36,950 nucleotides of DNA from positions 3,621-40,570 of the forward strand of contig RWJK01001760.1 in NCBI GenBank assembly GCA_004335835.1. The letters are read 5' to 3'. The position numbers were made by a program, and so were the translations under genes. The notes below the pieces were generated by a model. The model had not been told where the DNA came from. It searched no databases and saw only the letters and a list, made by a program, of their open reading frames with translations. Each line of letters begins with the position of its first letter. Position 1 is the stretch's first letter. The stretch comes from Scenedesmus sp. ARA3 (taxonomy: Eukaryota; Chlorophyta; Chlorophyceae; Sphaeropleales; Scenedesmaceae). Positions 11,319-21,976 of this stretch are shown piece after piece.

Positions 11319-12476
11319 TCAAGAGAGCATGCTGCCGCCACTGCTGCTGCTGCTGCTGGGCTGCTCATCCATACTGTGCAGCACCTTGACCTTCTCCCCT
11401 TTCAGGGCACTGACAAACTGCTGCCTGAAGTTCTTGCTGAACAGTGCCAGCAGCGGCCATGCCAGCAGCAGCTGCCACTTGCCCTGCTGCTTGTACGTGG
11501 TCAGCTCATAGTTACGATTGAAGGCTGCTGTGACAGCTGCATAGGCGCCCGCCAGCACTAGTGCTGCAAACAGTAAGGGGCTGAAGAGAGCAGTGCTGTG
11601 TGCTGGGGTGAGCACTGTCATGCTGCTGGTGCCGCCTGAGCGGATCTGGATGCTTTCGTAGTACCTGCGGCAGCGCACATGCACACAAACACGGCAGGTA
11701 AGGAGTTACAAGCTATACCGGCAATCACACCATGGTTAGCATGATTGTAGCCTCAGCAGGCCGGGCGGTTGCTGCAGCTGCAAGGTCCAAGAGTGTTGCC
11801 ACCACCAGTTACCACCAAAGCAGGGCCACAGGCCCACCCACTCAGGAGCCAGACAAGGCTCATGGGGTCATGGGTTGCAGCGTCAAGCAGCCTCCATGTG
11901 AGGGCTCAAGTGTAGCGCACTGCCGCTGGCTTGACTCTGAAGCCGTAAAGCAGAGAAGCTGTCGCCATACTGTTGCAAGCTCTAGTCTCTGAAGCAGCAG
12001 TTTTGAAAGAGGAAAATTACATGTGGGTCCTGGCACCATCCTAGATGATATTGTTTGCTGTACCTGTAGGAACCAGGCGCGCGCTCCTCCCGCCGCTCTA
12101 TCCTCACTGCAGGCTCCTGCTGCTGCAGCTGCCGCATGCTGCGCGCCAGCTCAGCGTCCAGCTGCCGCTGCGCCTGGTCAATGTCAGCAAAGGCCCGGTC
12201 AAACTGACGGTCAAACTCCCGGAACTGCTCATCCATACGCGCCTCCATCTGGCGCATGCTGCTGAAAGGGGACATGAAGGCGTCCATCTCCCTGTCGACT
12301 TGGCGCTGCATGTCAGCGATGCTGCTGAAGCTGGGCTGCTGCAGCTGCGGTGCCGCAAACGGCTCGGGTACGCCCCAAACTGATGCATGGATGCGGCAGC
12401 GGCGTCGCTGTCTGCTGCTGCTGTTGCTGCAGCTGGATGTGGCGGTTGCGAGCCTGGGTAGGGCTGGCAGTGACAT
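11319..12476 (-). CDS. Predicted plastid-targeted membrane protein, function unknown
   Basis: Two exons, 12476-12064 and 11664-11319. The intron splits an Arg codon (AG/G), giving GSYRYYESIQI across the join. Predicted length is 252 aa. The N-terminus (residues 1 to about 32) is Ser/Ala/Arg-rich and ends near RRRCRIHA, typical of a chloroplast transit peptide. Residues ~53-122 form a long charged amphipathic helix with repeated Met/Arg/Asp/Gln heptad-like spacing (possible coiled coil). A hydrophobic segment at ~165-186 is a likely membrane span and a weaker one lies at ~200-214. The tail is Ser-rich. I do not recognise the family. A good 3' splice site just upstream of the ATG (about 12534) suggests a 5' UTR intron or an additional upstream exon, so the start could be wrong. 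Confidence 0.72.
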
Positions 12477-14013
12477 CAGACGTGCTGCTGCTGGGCGGTG
12501 GTGCTGGCAAGGCTGCAGCTGGCCAACCTGTTGGTTAAAAAACCAGAATCGAAGCAATTGTGAGAGGGGCTCGAGTTGCAGCGGTCCGTTACGCTGCCAG
12601 CAAGACTCTGCAGTGAGTGCTGCTGCTGCTGCTGCTGCAGCATCTCTGCTTGCTCACCATCGGCATGGTCATCATGACAATTTGGTCTAAATTCCTGAAC
12701 CAAGCATATAAGAAGGGACAGAAATGTGCATGCGACACGGAGGTGTCCACCAAGGTTGCTCGCGAACTTTCGGGGCAGCCAGGATCTTCTGCTGCGCCTC
12801 GATGTAAGTTGATTTCCGCGTAAATTACATACACGCAACGCAGGGCGACACGTCAGGGCCTCGCTGGGGCTTTAAGCCTAATCTCTCCCATATGTCTACC
12901 AGGCTGGCCTTAGGTCTTGTGTGCAGTGGTGGTTGTGATTTCAAACTTCTTTGACGTTTGATGCAGCGAGCTGACAGCTTGTATTATGACGCTAACATAC
13001 ATCTTGCAGCTGGCTTGGCTGCCGACGTAGGGGCTTGCTGCTCCAAGCAGTGGTGGCAGCAGTGCTGGGTGCGCACTGGCAAGGGTGCTACTGCCAACCC
13101 CACCCAACGCAATGATATTCAACTGAAGTGATAATGCTGATCAATGCTTACACGAGGTGGCATTAAATCTGTTCAACAGCTTCCGTGAAGCACAGCATCT
13201 GAGACTGAATAGCTGCTGAAAATACTGCACATGCGGGTGTTGCCAGTGACGCGTTCTGCAATCGACACCTTGCTCTGGGAGCAGGCACACAACCGCAGCT
13301 GCGAGTGCCACACAGCACAACAGTGCTACTGCATCAAGACTGTTGCCCACTTCAAGAACTACCACACCTTGCAAACACGACTGCAGCACCACCACAATGC
13401 AACCTCAAACGCCAAACTAGTACCCTACAGTGGCTGTGCTTCGTTCCAAAGCACACTGTTTGCACCAAGTTTGCCCAAAGACAGCCTGGCGAATCATATT
13501 GCTAAGCTGAAGACATGCATGTCTTGACGTCCCCCACCACCCCAACTGCTGCCCCTGCCGCTGCTGCTGTGCCTGCTACCAGCACACCGGCCAGCTGCGC
13601 ACAGCTGAGCAGCAACACAGCATCCCCAACCCTCACCGCTACCTGCTGTCCTCTTGCAAGCAAATGCAGAGCTGTGTCCGCACGTGCAGCAGCATTTCAC
13701 GCTGCATCTGCAGCGCGAAAGCCTCTCTGCTACACAATCAGCACAACCCCGGACAACAGTGGCAACCGCCGTCACCACTGCTTCACTGAGGTGGGCTGCC
13801 TGCTGCTGAATGTGCGCTGCAGCAGCAGCCAGCTGCTGTAAACCACAGTACACACAGCACACCATGCCGCTCCTGCTGTCGCATGCTGCTGATGCATCCG
13901 CTGCTCCGGCTGCACTCGTGCAACTAGCAGAGCACCGGCTGCCGCCGCTGCTGCTACTGTAATTGCACTGCTACATGCCCAGCACCACCGCCGCCGCTGC
14001 TGCTGCTACTGCT
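12477..14013. other. Intergenic stretch between membrane protein gene and ATP16
   Basis: Probably contains the promoter of the minus-strand membrane protein gene and the 3' UTR of ATP16. A short GCT run lies at 12619-12636. The plus-strand open frame at 13515-13841 (108 codons, Ala/Ser/Thr-rich) has no recognisable domain and I do not call it a gene. Confidence 0.5.
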
Positions 14014-15234
14014 TTACGACTTGGCCTCCAGTGCCGCGTCCAGCGCCGAGAACAGCTCCTGTGCTGTCCTGTTGATAGCAGCCTCAAAATCATCAGTTGC
14101 TGCTGCTGCCTGCGAGCTTGTGAGCGCCGTCTTCACTGCTGTGCTGTCGAACTGGTCCAGGCTTGCTGCCTCCAGCACGCAGATGTCTGTCACGCTGTTG
14201 GGGTGCACGAATGCAAAGCCGCCGCTGACGAAGAACTTTGTGACATCAGCGCCATCATGGAGCTCCACAAGGCCGGGCTTGAGCTGAGCAATGATGGGCA
14301 CGTGGTTGGCCTTCACTCCAAAATAACCCTCCACACCAGGCAGCAGCACCTGCTCCAGCTGCGGTGTTGTTAATGTGTGGTTGTTATGAGGTGTTACGAG
14401 AGCAGCAGCCAGCAGCGCCAGGAGCAGGAAGAGGAGTGCAGGGATCAGAAGGTTGAGCAGTGATCAGAGCACAGTCATGGCTGCCTACACGTGTGAGGTG
14501 CAACGATGCTGCTGTTGCTGCTGTTTGGTGCTGCTGCCAAGGGCGTAGATTTAGCTTGCAGGAGAAGATACCGCGTAACACTGCCACAGGCCAACGGCGC
14601 AACTGCAGCACGTCAACCTCTGCGTCAATTTCTGAGCCAGCAGTTGCTGGCACAAACATTGCGCCACTGCAAGCACAGCAGTGCTGCGCTCTCCCTGGAA
14701 AAGCTGCAGTGATAAACGAGTGACAGTAACTGGCTGTTGCAGCTGTCTTGCAGCATGCATTGCTGTACATTGCAATTGCTGTTAAATCAGCAGCAGCGGC
14801 TGCACAGTTGGTTGCTGCTGCAGCATTGATCAAGCCCCAGCCAGCTGCAGCCTGACATAAAAGCACCATCACAGCTATATTGAGTCATGTAGAGCCGCTG
14901 CTTGAGCCAGAGCAATCATGCACGACTCACAGATCAACTTTCGAGCTGCAGAAGGCTGGATCTCACCCACCTTTGTCTGGGCCACAACGCCGTGCGGTGT
15001 GTAGAAATTTACATTGAAGCGCTCTCCATCGACTGCAGACTCCGCTGATACCTCTGGCTTAAGGAAAGAAGAGGGGAACTCCGGCAAGTTGAGGGTGCTG
15101 GGTGCGACTTTGTTCCACTGCTCGGTGAACTCCTTCACGCCAGCTGGCGCTGCCTCGCCCTCCAAGCGTGCTGCAGATGTAGTAAAGCTACGCGCCCCCT
15201 GCCTCAAGAGCCTGGCTGCAGCCTGGCGCAGCAT
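14014..15234 (-). CDS. ATP16: Mitochondrial F1Fo ATP synthase subunit delta (bacterial epsilon homologue)
   Basis: Two exons, 15234-14971 and 14358-14014, joined in phase 0 (AQTK/LEQVLLPG). Predicted length is 202 aa, close to the family's usual ~200 in algae. The first ~25 residues form an Arg-rich presequence (MLRQAAARLLRQGARSF) typical of mitochondrial import. Then comes the epsilon-type beta-sandwich: FYTPHGVVAQTK, VLLPGVEGYFGVKANHVPIIAQLKPG, and the FFVSGGFAFV strand. A C-terminal helical part follows (about 150-202). This subunit sits in the central stalk with gamma and couples proton flow to ATP synthesis in the matrix. The plastid epsilon subunit is normally chloroplast-encoded, and the presequence also points to mitochondria. 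It diverges from the S21 gene. Confidence 0.93.
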
Positions 15235-15517
15235 GTTGCTGTCAAGTGTGTGGCAAACAGCACGTGCGTCAGACAGCTGCTTTAGCCCTGATCTTCCCTT
15301 TCCGAAGTAAGATGCCAGCCAGTGATGCCTTACATGCCCTAAGGTACACTCGTCCTGCTAAACCTGTTACATGTGCCTGGGACTTGCCTCCTGATTGCCG
15401 TAGAGCTCTCGTGTTGCCAATTGGTGATCAGCAGCTCTCTTTTTGCAGTGACTGTGCTTGCCGTTTCGCTTCTCCTGTCACTAGAGTCGCTCGAGCACTT
15501 GTGGGCAGGAAGCAGAC
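15235..15517. promoter_or_regulatory. Shared 283-bp divergent spacer, ATP16 / S21
   Basis: The ATP16 start (minus) and S21 start (plus) face away from each other across 283 bp, so both promoters and 5' UTRs must fit here. No clear TATA box was seen. Confidence 0.55.
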
Positions 15518-16381
15518 ATGGCTGCTGTCACTCAGAGCAGGGCCCTGGCGGGCTGCAGGATGACCATGCAGGCCAAGCAGACCGTCAGGGTCACGAACGG
15601 TGCCAAGTACTTCATGAGGCGCAGGGACAGCTACATGGTGGAGGTGCGACACAGGCCACAGCCGGAGCGGGGCCTCGAGCGCTCAGGCCGCTCATTGGCG
15701 CATTGCAGCCGTCTATAGAATGCATGCTTGCTAATCACGTGTCGAGGTCACTGCCAGGACCCATTGGGGTTGACTGGCTGACAGCAGTCAGTCAATCCTT
15801 GCAGTGGTGGCCTCTTGTCTGCTGGGCCATATCTGTCCTGCAGCATCGCCATACTGCATAGGAGCAGACCCATATGTAGTATGAATTCCGTTGGTCAAAA
15901 TCAGGGCAGCTGCTTCAGGCTTGGCTCATCAGCATGCCTGTTGCATCGTCAGCAATGCTGCCTCAGGTGCACCATTGTGGTGTGTTGTGGTGTTGAGTTG
16001 TGAAGCTCATCTCAGCTACTGCTGCTCCTCATGCTTTCACACGTTGTTGCAGGTCAACGTGGGTGACACAGAGACCGAGGACCAGGCAGTGAGGCGCTAC
16101 ATGCGCGCAGTGGTGCAGTCCGGCGTCATCAACAAGGTACAGCACTGAAGCATCACAGCAGCAGTTTGCAACACAGCAGCTAAACAGCACTGTTTTGGAG
16201 CAGCAACGCCAGGACTACCAGTTGACACAACAGCAGCAGCGGCTGCAGCAGCGGCAGCAGCAGGGGCAGTGGCATGTGTGTAGCTGGGTGGCTGCGGGCC
16301 CACCCGATTTGTGACCTGCGCGCGAAATAGCAGCTGCCAGGCAATGCTGTATGCGCTGTGACAGCTGTGGCTGGCATGTCC

Positions 16382-16440
<59 letters not shown>

Positions 16441-18165
16441 ACACGCAGCTCACATGCAGCAGTGTATTGTGTACACGCAGCTCACATGCAGCAGCGTCAC
16501 CATCTGCGGGTGTTGAAGCCGGCACTTCAACAACCAATTGCATGCGTCACGCCCTTCGTGCAGCCCAATGTTGCAGCCGAAAATTTTGCAGCCTGCACTC
16601 CTGCAAGTGCTCAGCAGCACTGCACAAAGCAGCAGCATGCTCGTGTGACTGTGGCATCACCGCACCATGCCATGCATCGCTGCAGACAAAAATTGCAGCT
16701 CTCAGGGCTTTGGCATGTTTCTCAGCAGCATGCATCGGCAGCACGGCTCCACAGCACTGCTCAGCAGCAGCAGCAGCTTGCCAGCTGATGTAGCGGCAGT
16801 GCACAGGCGCTGTGGGCTCCTTGCATTCGGCACACCTCACATCTTCTGTGCCCTGAAACCCGCGCCTCACTCGCGAACCTGCTGTGTTGTGCTGCTGCTG
16901 CTGCAGCTGCGTGCGCGCCGCACCAAGGAGACCAAGATTGAGACATACAAGCGCAAGCTGGCAGAGCGCGCGCAGGTTCGCAAGTGAGTGCACGTCACCA
17001 GCCCCGGCTGTTGTGAGGACTCACGATCGAACCAAGTGGACAAGTGCGATGCTGCAGGAGCGTGCAGCATTGCCTCTTATGATGTTTGTAGGCAGCCTGT
17101 GTGCGTAAAGAGCTTTTGCTCGCCTCATTTCCAAGCGCTTGTTCTGTTTAGAATCTGACGCCCCAATTGAAACTCATCTCAGCTCTGATGTGTTTGTGCC
17201 GCTGCTGCTGCTGCTGCTGCTGCTGCCAGGCTGGGCATCGAGGAGCCCACCTGGGACGACTTCTACGGCCCCGCCACTGTGGAGGAGGCCAAGCCCTTTG
17301 ACGAGTTCTTCAGCCACACCACAGACATGGAGGCAGACATGTACCAGGTGAGGCCCTGCGGCAGCAGCAGCAGCAGGCAGCAGCCAGCAGCAGCAGGCGG
17401 CAGAGTAGCATGTTGCTGGGAGGCAGTGCGTCCGTCGCTACTTTCCAGGGTGTTCATCAAGCAGATCGTCGCAACATGTGTCATATGCCAGGATGCGAGC
17501 TTCATTGTCACCGTGCGCACAAGTCTTTGATTGTAAAGTGCTCGTTGTATTTCAATTGTGATGTGCAGAGGCGGTGAGATCAGCGTGTGCGGCTTGCTGA
17601 TGCTTGCTGTGTGTTCCGCCGCCGCTGCTGCTGCTGCTGCTGCAGGACCTGCCCCTGATTGACTCCAGCTATTACGGCCAGGCCCTGGAGGGCCAGCTGT
17701 ACGACCTCAGCAACTTCTCCGGCCAGAGCTTCACGGTGCGCCTTGCTCACTGCTGCTGCTGCTGCTGCTGCTGCTGCGGTAGTAATCAAATACATGCCTA
17801 TCGTTCAGTCGCATGTGTTGTCCCGGTTTGTATATGTGGCTTCCACCTGCCACCTCAAATGACCGTCTGTCAGTCATGCTGGACGCTGGTTGTGGCCTGC
17901 AGCATATCAACACATCTCAGCACGATTGGCAGCTGTGTAGCACGCTGCCTCCTGGCCAATTGCCTGTGCTTACGCTGTCTCTGCTGCCCTGTCCTGTTCC
18001 GTCTGTGCCGCTTGTTCACGCCACCAGCCTGGCTACATCAACAACGCTGGCCAGGACCAGGGCGGTTACATCAACCAGCAGCAGCAGGGCGGCTACATGA
18101 GCCCGCCGGCGCAGCAGGGCACCTTCACATACACCGCAGACCAGCTGCAGCAGCAGCAGCAGTAA
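15518..18165 (+). CDS. PRPS21: Plastid 30S ribosomal protein S21 (bS21c) with C-terminal extension
   Basis: Six exons: 15518-15643, 16053-16136, 16907-16983, 17230-17347, 17646-17735, 18028-18165; one Lys codon is split between exons 3 and 4. Predicted length is 210 aa. Residues ~1-20 look like a short transit peptide. The S21 core (~43-97) shows VNVGDTETEDQAVRRYMRAV followed by the basic RARRTKETK..KRKLAERAQVRK helix, as in bacterial bS21, which helps the 30S subunit bind mRNA in initiation. Bacterial S21 is only ~70 aa. Here exons 4-6 add ~110 residues: an acidic Asp/Glu/Phe-rich part, then a Gly-Tyr-Ile-Asn-Gln-rich tail ending in poly-Gln. Introns are rich in CTG tracts, which sit directly before three acceptors. 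Family assignment is confident; plastid rather than mitochondrial location is inferred. Confidence 0.9.
16384..16437. repeat. (GCA)18 microsatellite in S21 intron 2
   Basis: Eighteen perfect units in the CAG orientation relative to the transcript, unlike most other intron tracts here, which are CTG-oriented. Confidence 0.95.
17200..17229 (+). promoter_or_regulatory. (GCT)n tract forming the S21 exon 4 acceptor
   Basis: A GCT run leads directly into the ccag acceptor at 17229, with no separate pyrimidine tract. The same arrangement precedes exon 5 (tract ~17622-17645). Confidence 0.7.
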
Positions 18166-18758
18166 CTGCAGCTGGATGTGTAGCGGCTGGGCGGGGCAGC
18201 ACTGCTCAGCAGCAGCAACGGCGGCAGCAGGCTGGAGGCAAGCACAGCAAGCTGCTGTGGCGGTTTGACTCCCAGACCAAATTGTTGTGAAGCGTAGCAA
18301 GGGCCAGGGCTGCAAAAGCAAGGCGTGTAGCTGCTAGCTGCAGTGCTGTCGGCCACTACCTTGGCATGTTCTGTGACTTGCACACACCTCGTGTGTGACG
18401 CTGACAGCTGTGCTGCTTGGTAGCAGTGCTATGGGAGTTGACGGGGTTTGAATGCAGGGGCGGGGTGTGTAAGCGCGAGAGAGGATGGGAGGGAATGATG
18501 ACCCGGGTGTGATGCATTAGCTGGTGTAACTTGTCTTCCTCTGAGGGACTGTGTGCGGTGGTGCAGCTGCCAGTGAGCGTAAGGTATGAGCGCTGCATGC
18601 AGCCGTGCACACGGCACGAGACAGCCTTGCAGTCTGCTGTTGCTGCGTTCAATGCAACTTGCTGCGCGCACTGTGGAAGTTCACAGCGCTAGCGGTCAAA
18701 CTTGGAGCTCTGTCATAAAGACCACCTAAATTGTCATATTACCGGCAAGTGACCAGGT

Positions 18759-18763
18759 TGTAA
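18759..18763 (+). promoter_or_regulatory. Candidate TGTAA polyadenylation signal for S21
   Basis: TGTAA is the usual polyadenylation signal of chlorophycean nuclear genes. This copy is ~595 nt past the S21 stop; an alternative copy at 18525-18529 is ~360 nt past it. Confidence 0.4.
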
Positions 18764-18775
18764 TGCCTGTACAAC

Positions 18776-18780
18776 TTACA
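18776..18780 (-). promoter_or_regulatory. Candidate TGTAA polyadenylation signal for HMT
   Basis: ttaca on the plus strand reads TGTAA on the gene strand, ~530 nt past the HMT stop and about 13 bp from the S21-strand motif. Confidence 0.35.
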
Positions 18781-19307
18781 CATGCAAGTCCACACCAGCA
18801 AGTTCACCCACACCACAACAACATAGCGACAGGACAACTTGCTTGAAACTACAGCCATGACCAGTGTTCTCACCCCGCAAAGAAGGCGCTGCTGATAACC
18901 AGCAAATGCGGCTGCAGACCCGTACAGTCCAGTCTGTGCCAGCTGGCGCTTGGCCAGCTACCACCAGCAATGGCAGCTGCTACTGCAGCAGCAAACAATA
19001 TAGACGATACCAGCAAACGTCTGCAGCAGCATCCAGCCCCAAGTGCTACTTAGCAAACATGCAATGCCTGATCAGGTGCAAGCTCATGCCAATGTTCTGC
19101 GCCAATGCTCATCCTGATTTGCCGCGGCTGGTCACTGATCACGCCCCACTCGATGTTTAACAAGAACAGCATGGTCAGCACAAGTGCCGCATCTTATACT
19201 CAAACAATTGGGGCGTCCAACTTGCAACTTGGCACTTGAAGGCGCTCCTTGCACTGTATACATTAGCCCCTTCAAAGGACCTGATGTTCAGACGGTGAGG
19301 TAGCACA

Positions 19308-21521
19308 TCAAACTCCTGCAGCCAGAGCTGCCGCCACCATCCCCATGTGCTGCGGCCCCACGCCACAGCAGCCGCCGATGAGCTCAGCGCCCGCGGCCTG
19401 CCAGGCCCTGGCATGCGCAGCGTAAGCCGCTGGTGTAATGATGCCGTTGGCGTCATAGTCATCTGCAGTTGTGGATTACGCCAGGTCATGCAGATCCAGC
19501 AGCTCAGCAGCGGCAGCACCAGCAGGGTTTGTAGTCAAAGCTGGCGCGCTGAAATCCAGCACGAAAGTGCGGTATAGAGCGTTGCTAGCGCCCCGTGTTA
19601 CAAATTCACCCGCTGCAGAGTTCTGCAGCTTTCAATACGGCGCCACCGCGCTTGCTGTAGCTGCGCACTCACCCGGATCGCTTTGCAGCAGGGGCTGCTC
19701 AGCGCCGCTCATCCACTGCGTGGTGGTGGTCTGGAAACCGTTCGCATAGCAGCCCATACGCACGCCTGAGCAGGGCAGCAGCACAGCCGAGCAGCAGCAA
19801 TGTAATGGCATGGCGGTCTAGATGAACTACTGCAGCTGGCAAAATGTACTGCTGGGCGCCAAACTTGTGCTGTCATTGCATGATCAGGTTAATGCGTTGG
19901 CGAGCTTGGAGACAGGGTACAGACAGGACAGAAACAGCAGCAGCAGCAGTGCAAGCATTTGCAGGCCAGATTGCAGCAGGCGCTGTGTATGACAGCCAGC
20001 CACTGCGGGTATACCCTGCACATGTGATGGTGGGATGCTGCCTACCAGGCGGTGCATGCTGCTTCAGCACAGGCAGGGCAGCAGTCACGGCTCCTGGCGC
20101 GCAGCAGTTGACCAGGACAGCTGCCAGGTGCTTGTGCTGGCTGATGCTGTGGATGGCTGTTGCCAGGGGCTCCTTGCTTCTGAGGCAGCAGCTGGTGCTG
20201 TCTTCAAGGGTGAAGGACACCCACACAGGCTTTCCTGCAAAGGGGTGTGGGCAGAGGCATGACTTGCTGTGCTTGATTGGCAAGCGAGCAGCACTGTAGC
20301 TGCCAGTCTTCAATCTAGATTTGCTGTAGTTGTATCTGCAAGGATGTGACGTGTCGCTGATGAAGGCTTGATCATACACAAAGAGCTGCCTGCAAATGAC
20401 TTTTTCAATGAAAAGCATGCGTAAAACAGTCCTGACTCACCAAGCTGCGCAGTTGCTTGTAGTGCTGCGTGTGCCTCAGCCACCGTTGACAGCGTCTCAG
20501 CAACAAACACGTCGACAAATGGCGCTAGCGCTTGGGCAATTTGGCTGTACTCGAGCTGCATGGCTGCTGCGCTGGGCAGGCCAGTTGACTGGTAACTGCG
20601 CTGGGGCCAGGCGGGGCAGGGCTGACATGGCCCTCTCAGCTCCACGTCCATATTGATGCATGTACAGTACAGTATACTGAGGGCGCAAGCGACATGCAAG
20701 TTACCTTGCACCCACTGCATGCGAGCATCCTTAAGCAGTAGCTGCTATTTTGGCCCAACCGCATACGCACGGATGCTGCCAGCTGCCACCACGCTGGGTT
20801 GTAGGTAAAGTCAGGCTGTGCTCACCTCTCCTGCAGCGGTGGCAGTGATCCAGCAACCAGCACCCCATTCTGCCCACTCTCTTGTACCGCTTCACGCGCC
20901 AGCTGGCCTGCCAGCTGCAGCAACCGCCGGCCCAACAAGCAAGCAGCAGACAGCAGTCAACTGTGTGCGTAGGGTTGCTCGCTAGCTGTATGCAGCTGCT
21001 AACACGATGGACCATGTACCTGTTTTCCTATATTGCAGTTGTGTGTTTACGAACGCTGTAGAAGTCAGGGCAGGGACTCGCTTGCCCAGCCCCTTGCCGG
21101 GCCCCTGCCGACACTTGCACATCTGCCGCACCTGAGTCAGCTTGGCTGCATCTGCCTCCCGCTGCACTTTTGACAGGGTGAAGTGAGTGGCCACAAAGTT
21201 GTTGGTGGTGATACACCTGCAGCCTGCCGCAATGTACTCAGCGTGTGCCGCCTTGACTGCATCTGGTGCTGCTTCGTTGGCCTGCAGGACAGAGCATTAT
21301 GCAGCCTGAGATGAACTCAACGTCTCAGCGTATGGAGAAGAGCCTCTGCGGCCTACGGGTAATCGAGTTGCCAGACTAGCTGTGAAAGGATGTGGCTCCC
21401 TAGCAGCTGCCCAGGGACTGACCAAAACACCCGCCAGGAACTGCTGATCATAGGGCAACCCTGGGATGCGCAGGCCCTTCTCCTTAAGCAGGTGACCCAA
21501 TCCTCCATCAAGCAATAGCAT
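19308..21521 (-). CDS. HMT: Homocysteine S-methyltransferase
   Basis: Eight exons: 21521-21423, 21281-21132, 20914-20826, 20741-20705, 20555-20441, 20234-20046, 19765-19673, 19462-19308. Predicted length is 308 aa, normal for the MmuM/HMT family. Hallmarks in order: LLLDGGLGHLL at the N-terminus, AGCRCITTNNF, VAGSLPPL, APFVDVFVAETL, KPVWVSFTLED, VLVNCCAPG (Cys207/208), VRMGCYANGF, and ELIGGCCGVGP (Cys289/290). The Cys207 to Cys289/290 spacing equals that of the zinc ligands Cys217, Cys299 and Cys300 of human BHMT. It should transfer a methyl group from S-methylmethionine (or a related donor) to homocysteine, making methionine; the donor cannot be told from sequence. No targeting peptide is evident. 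The 37-nt exon 4 is the least certain, but it restores phase and the expected spacing. It diverges from CAP-D3. Confidence 0.9.
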
Positions 21522-21976
21522 AGCCAGCTACAGCTACGGACAAAGACGTGCGTTGCGAAAGCAGAACAGCAGCACAGTGCACCAGTGAGCAGGGATGGAA
21601 CACCGGAACAACTGCATGACACCAACGAGTGTCAGTCGCCCTCAAAGGTGCGTTCAACGCAAATTAAAACACACTGGCATGAACACGACAGCAAATGCAC
21701 CACCCTTCGATCAGTGACATGGTGGTACAATTTGAATCGCATCCCACTGGACGGCTGTTCAGTAATCGACTCGCGATGATAATCGAGCCGTGTAGGAAGA
21801 TACGAAGTTTAAGGAGCGGCGTAGATGAAAGTGTGCCTCGCCACACAACAACGAGCAAACAATCATGTGCGTACGCAGGAAGGACAGACAGCAAAATATT
21901 TGAGGTCTAAAACTTTGATTGATTGACTTTATATACATCATTCAAGCTCAGGGCCGTACCCTAGAAGTGCAGCAAC
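21522..21976. promoter_or_regulatory. Shared 455-bp divergent spacer, HMT / CAP-D3
   Basis: Holds the promoters and 5' UTRs of both divergent genes. It looks AT-richer than its surroundings. A TATA-like tttatatac at 21928-21936 lies ~40 nt before the CAP-D3 ATG, which would leave a very short leader, so its role is uncertain. Confidence 0.5.

Larger units (their letters stand above)
18166..19307. other. Convergent 3' region of S21 and HMT
   Basis: Contains the 3' UTRs of the converging S21 and homocysteine methyltransferase genes. No further gene is supported. TGTAA motifs on the plus strand occur at 18525-18529 and 18759-18763, and on the minus strand at 18776-18780. Confidence 0.6.

Noticed and set aside
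13515..13841. Plus-strand 108-codon open frame rich in Ala, Thr and Ser
   Set aside because: No domain, no splice-linked partner, and a composition explained by local CTG/GCN-rich sequence.
15373..15861. Plus-strand 162-codon open frame overlapping S21 exon 1
   Set aside because: A different frame from the S21 coding exon, with no domain.
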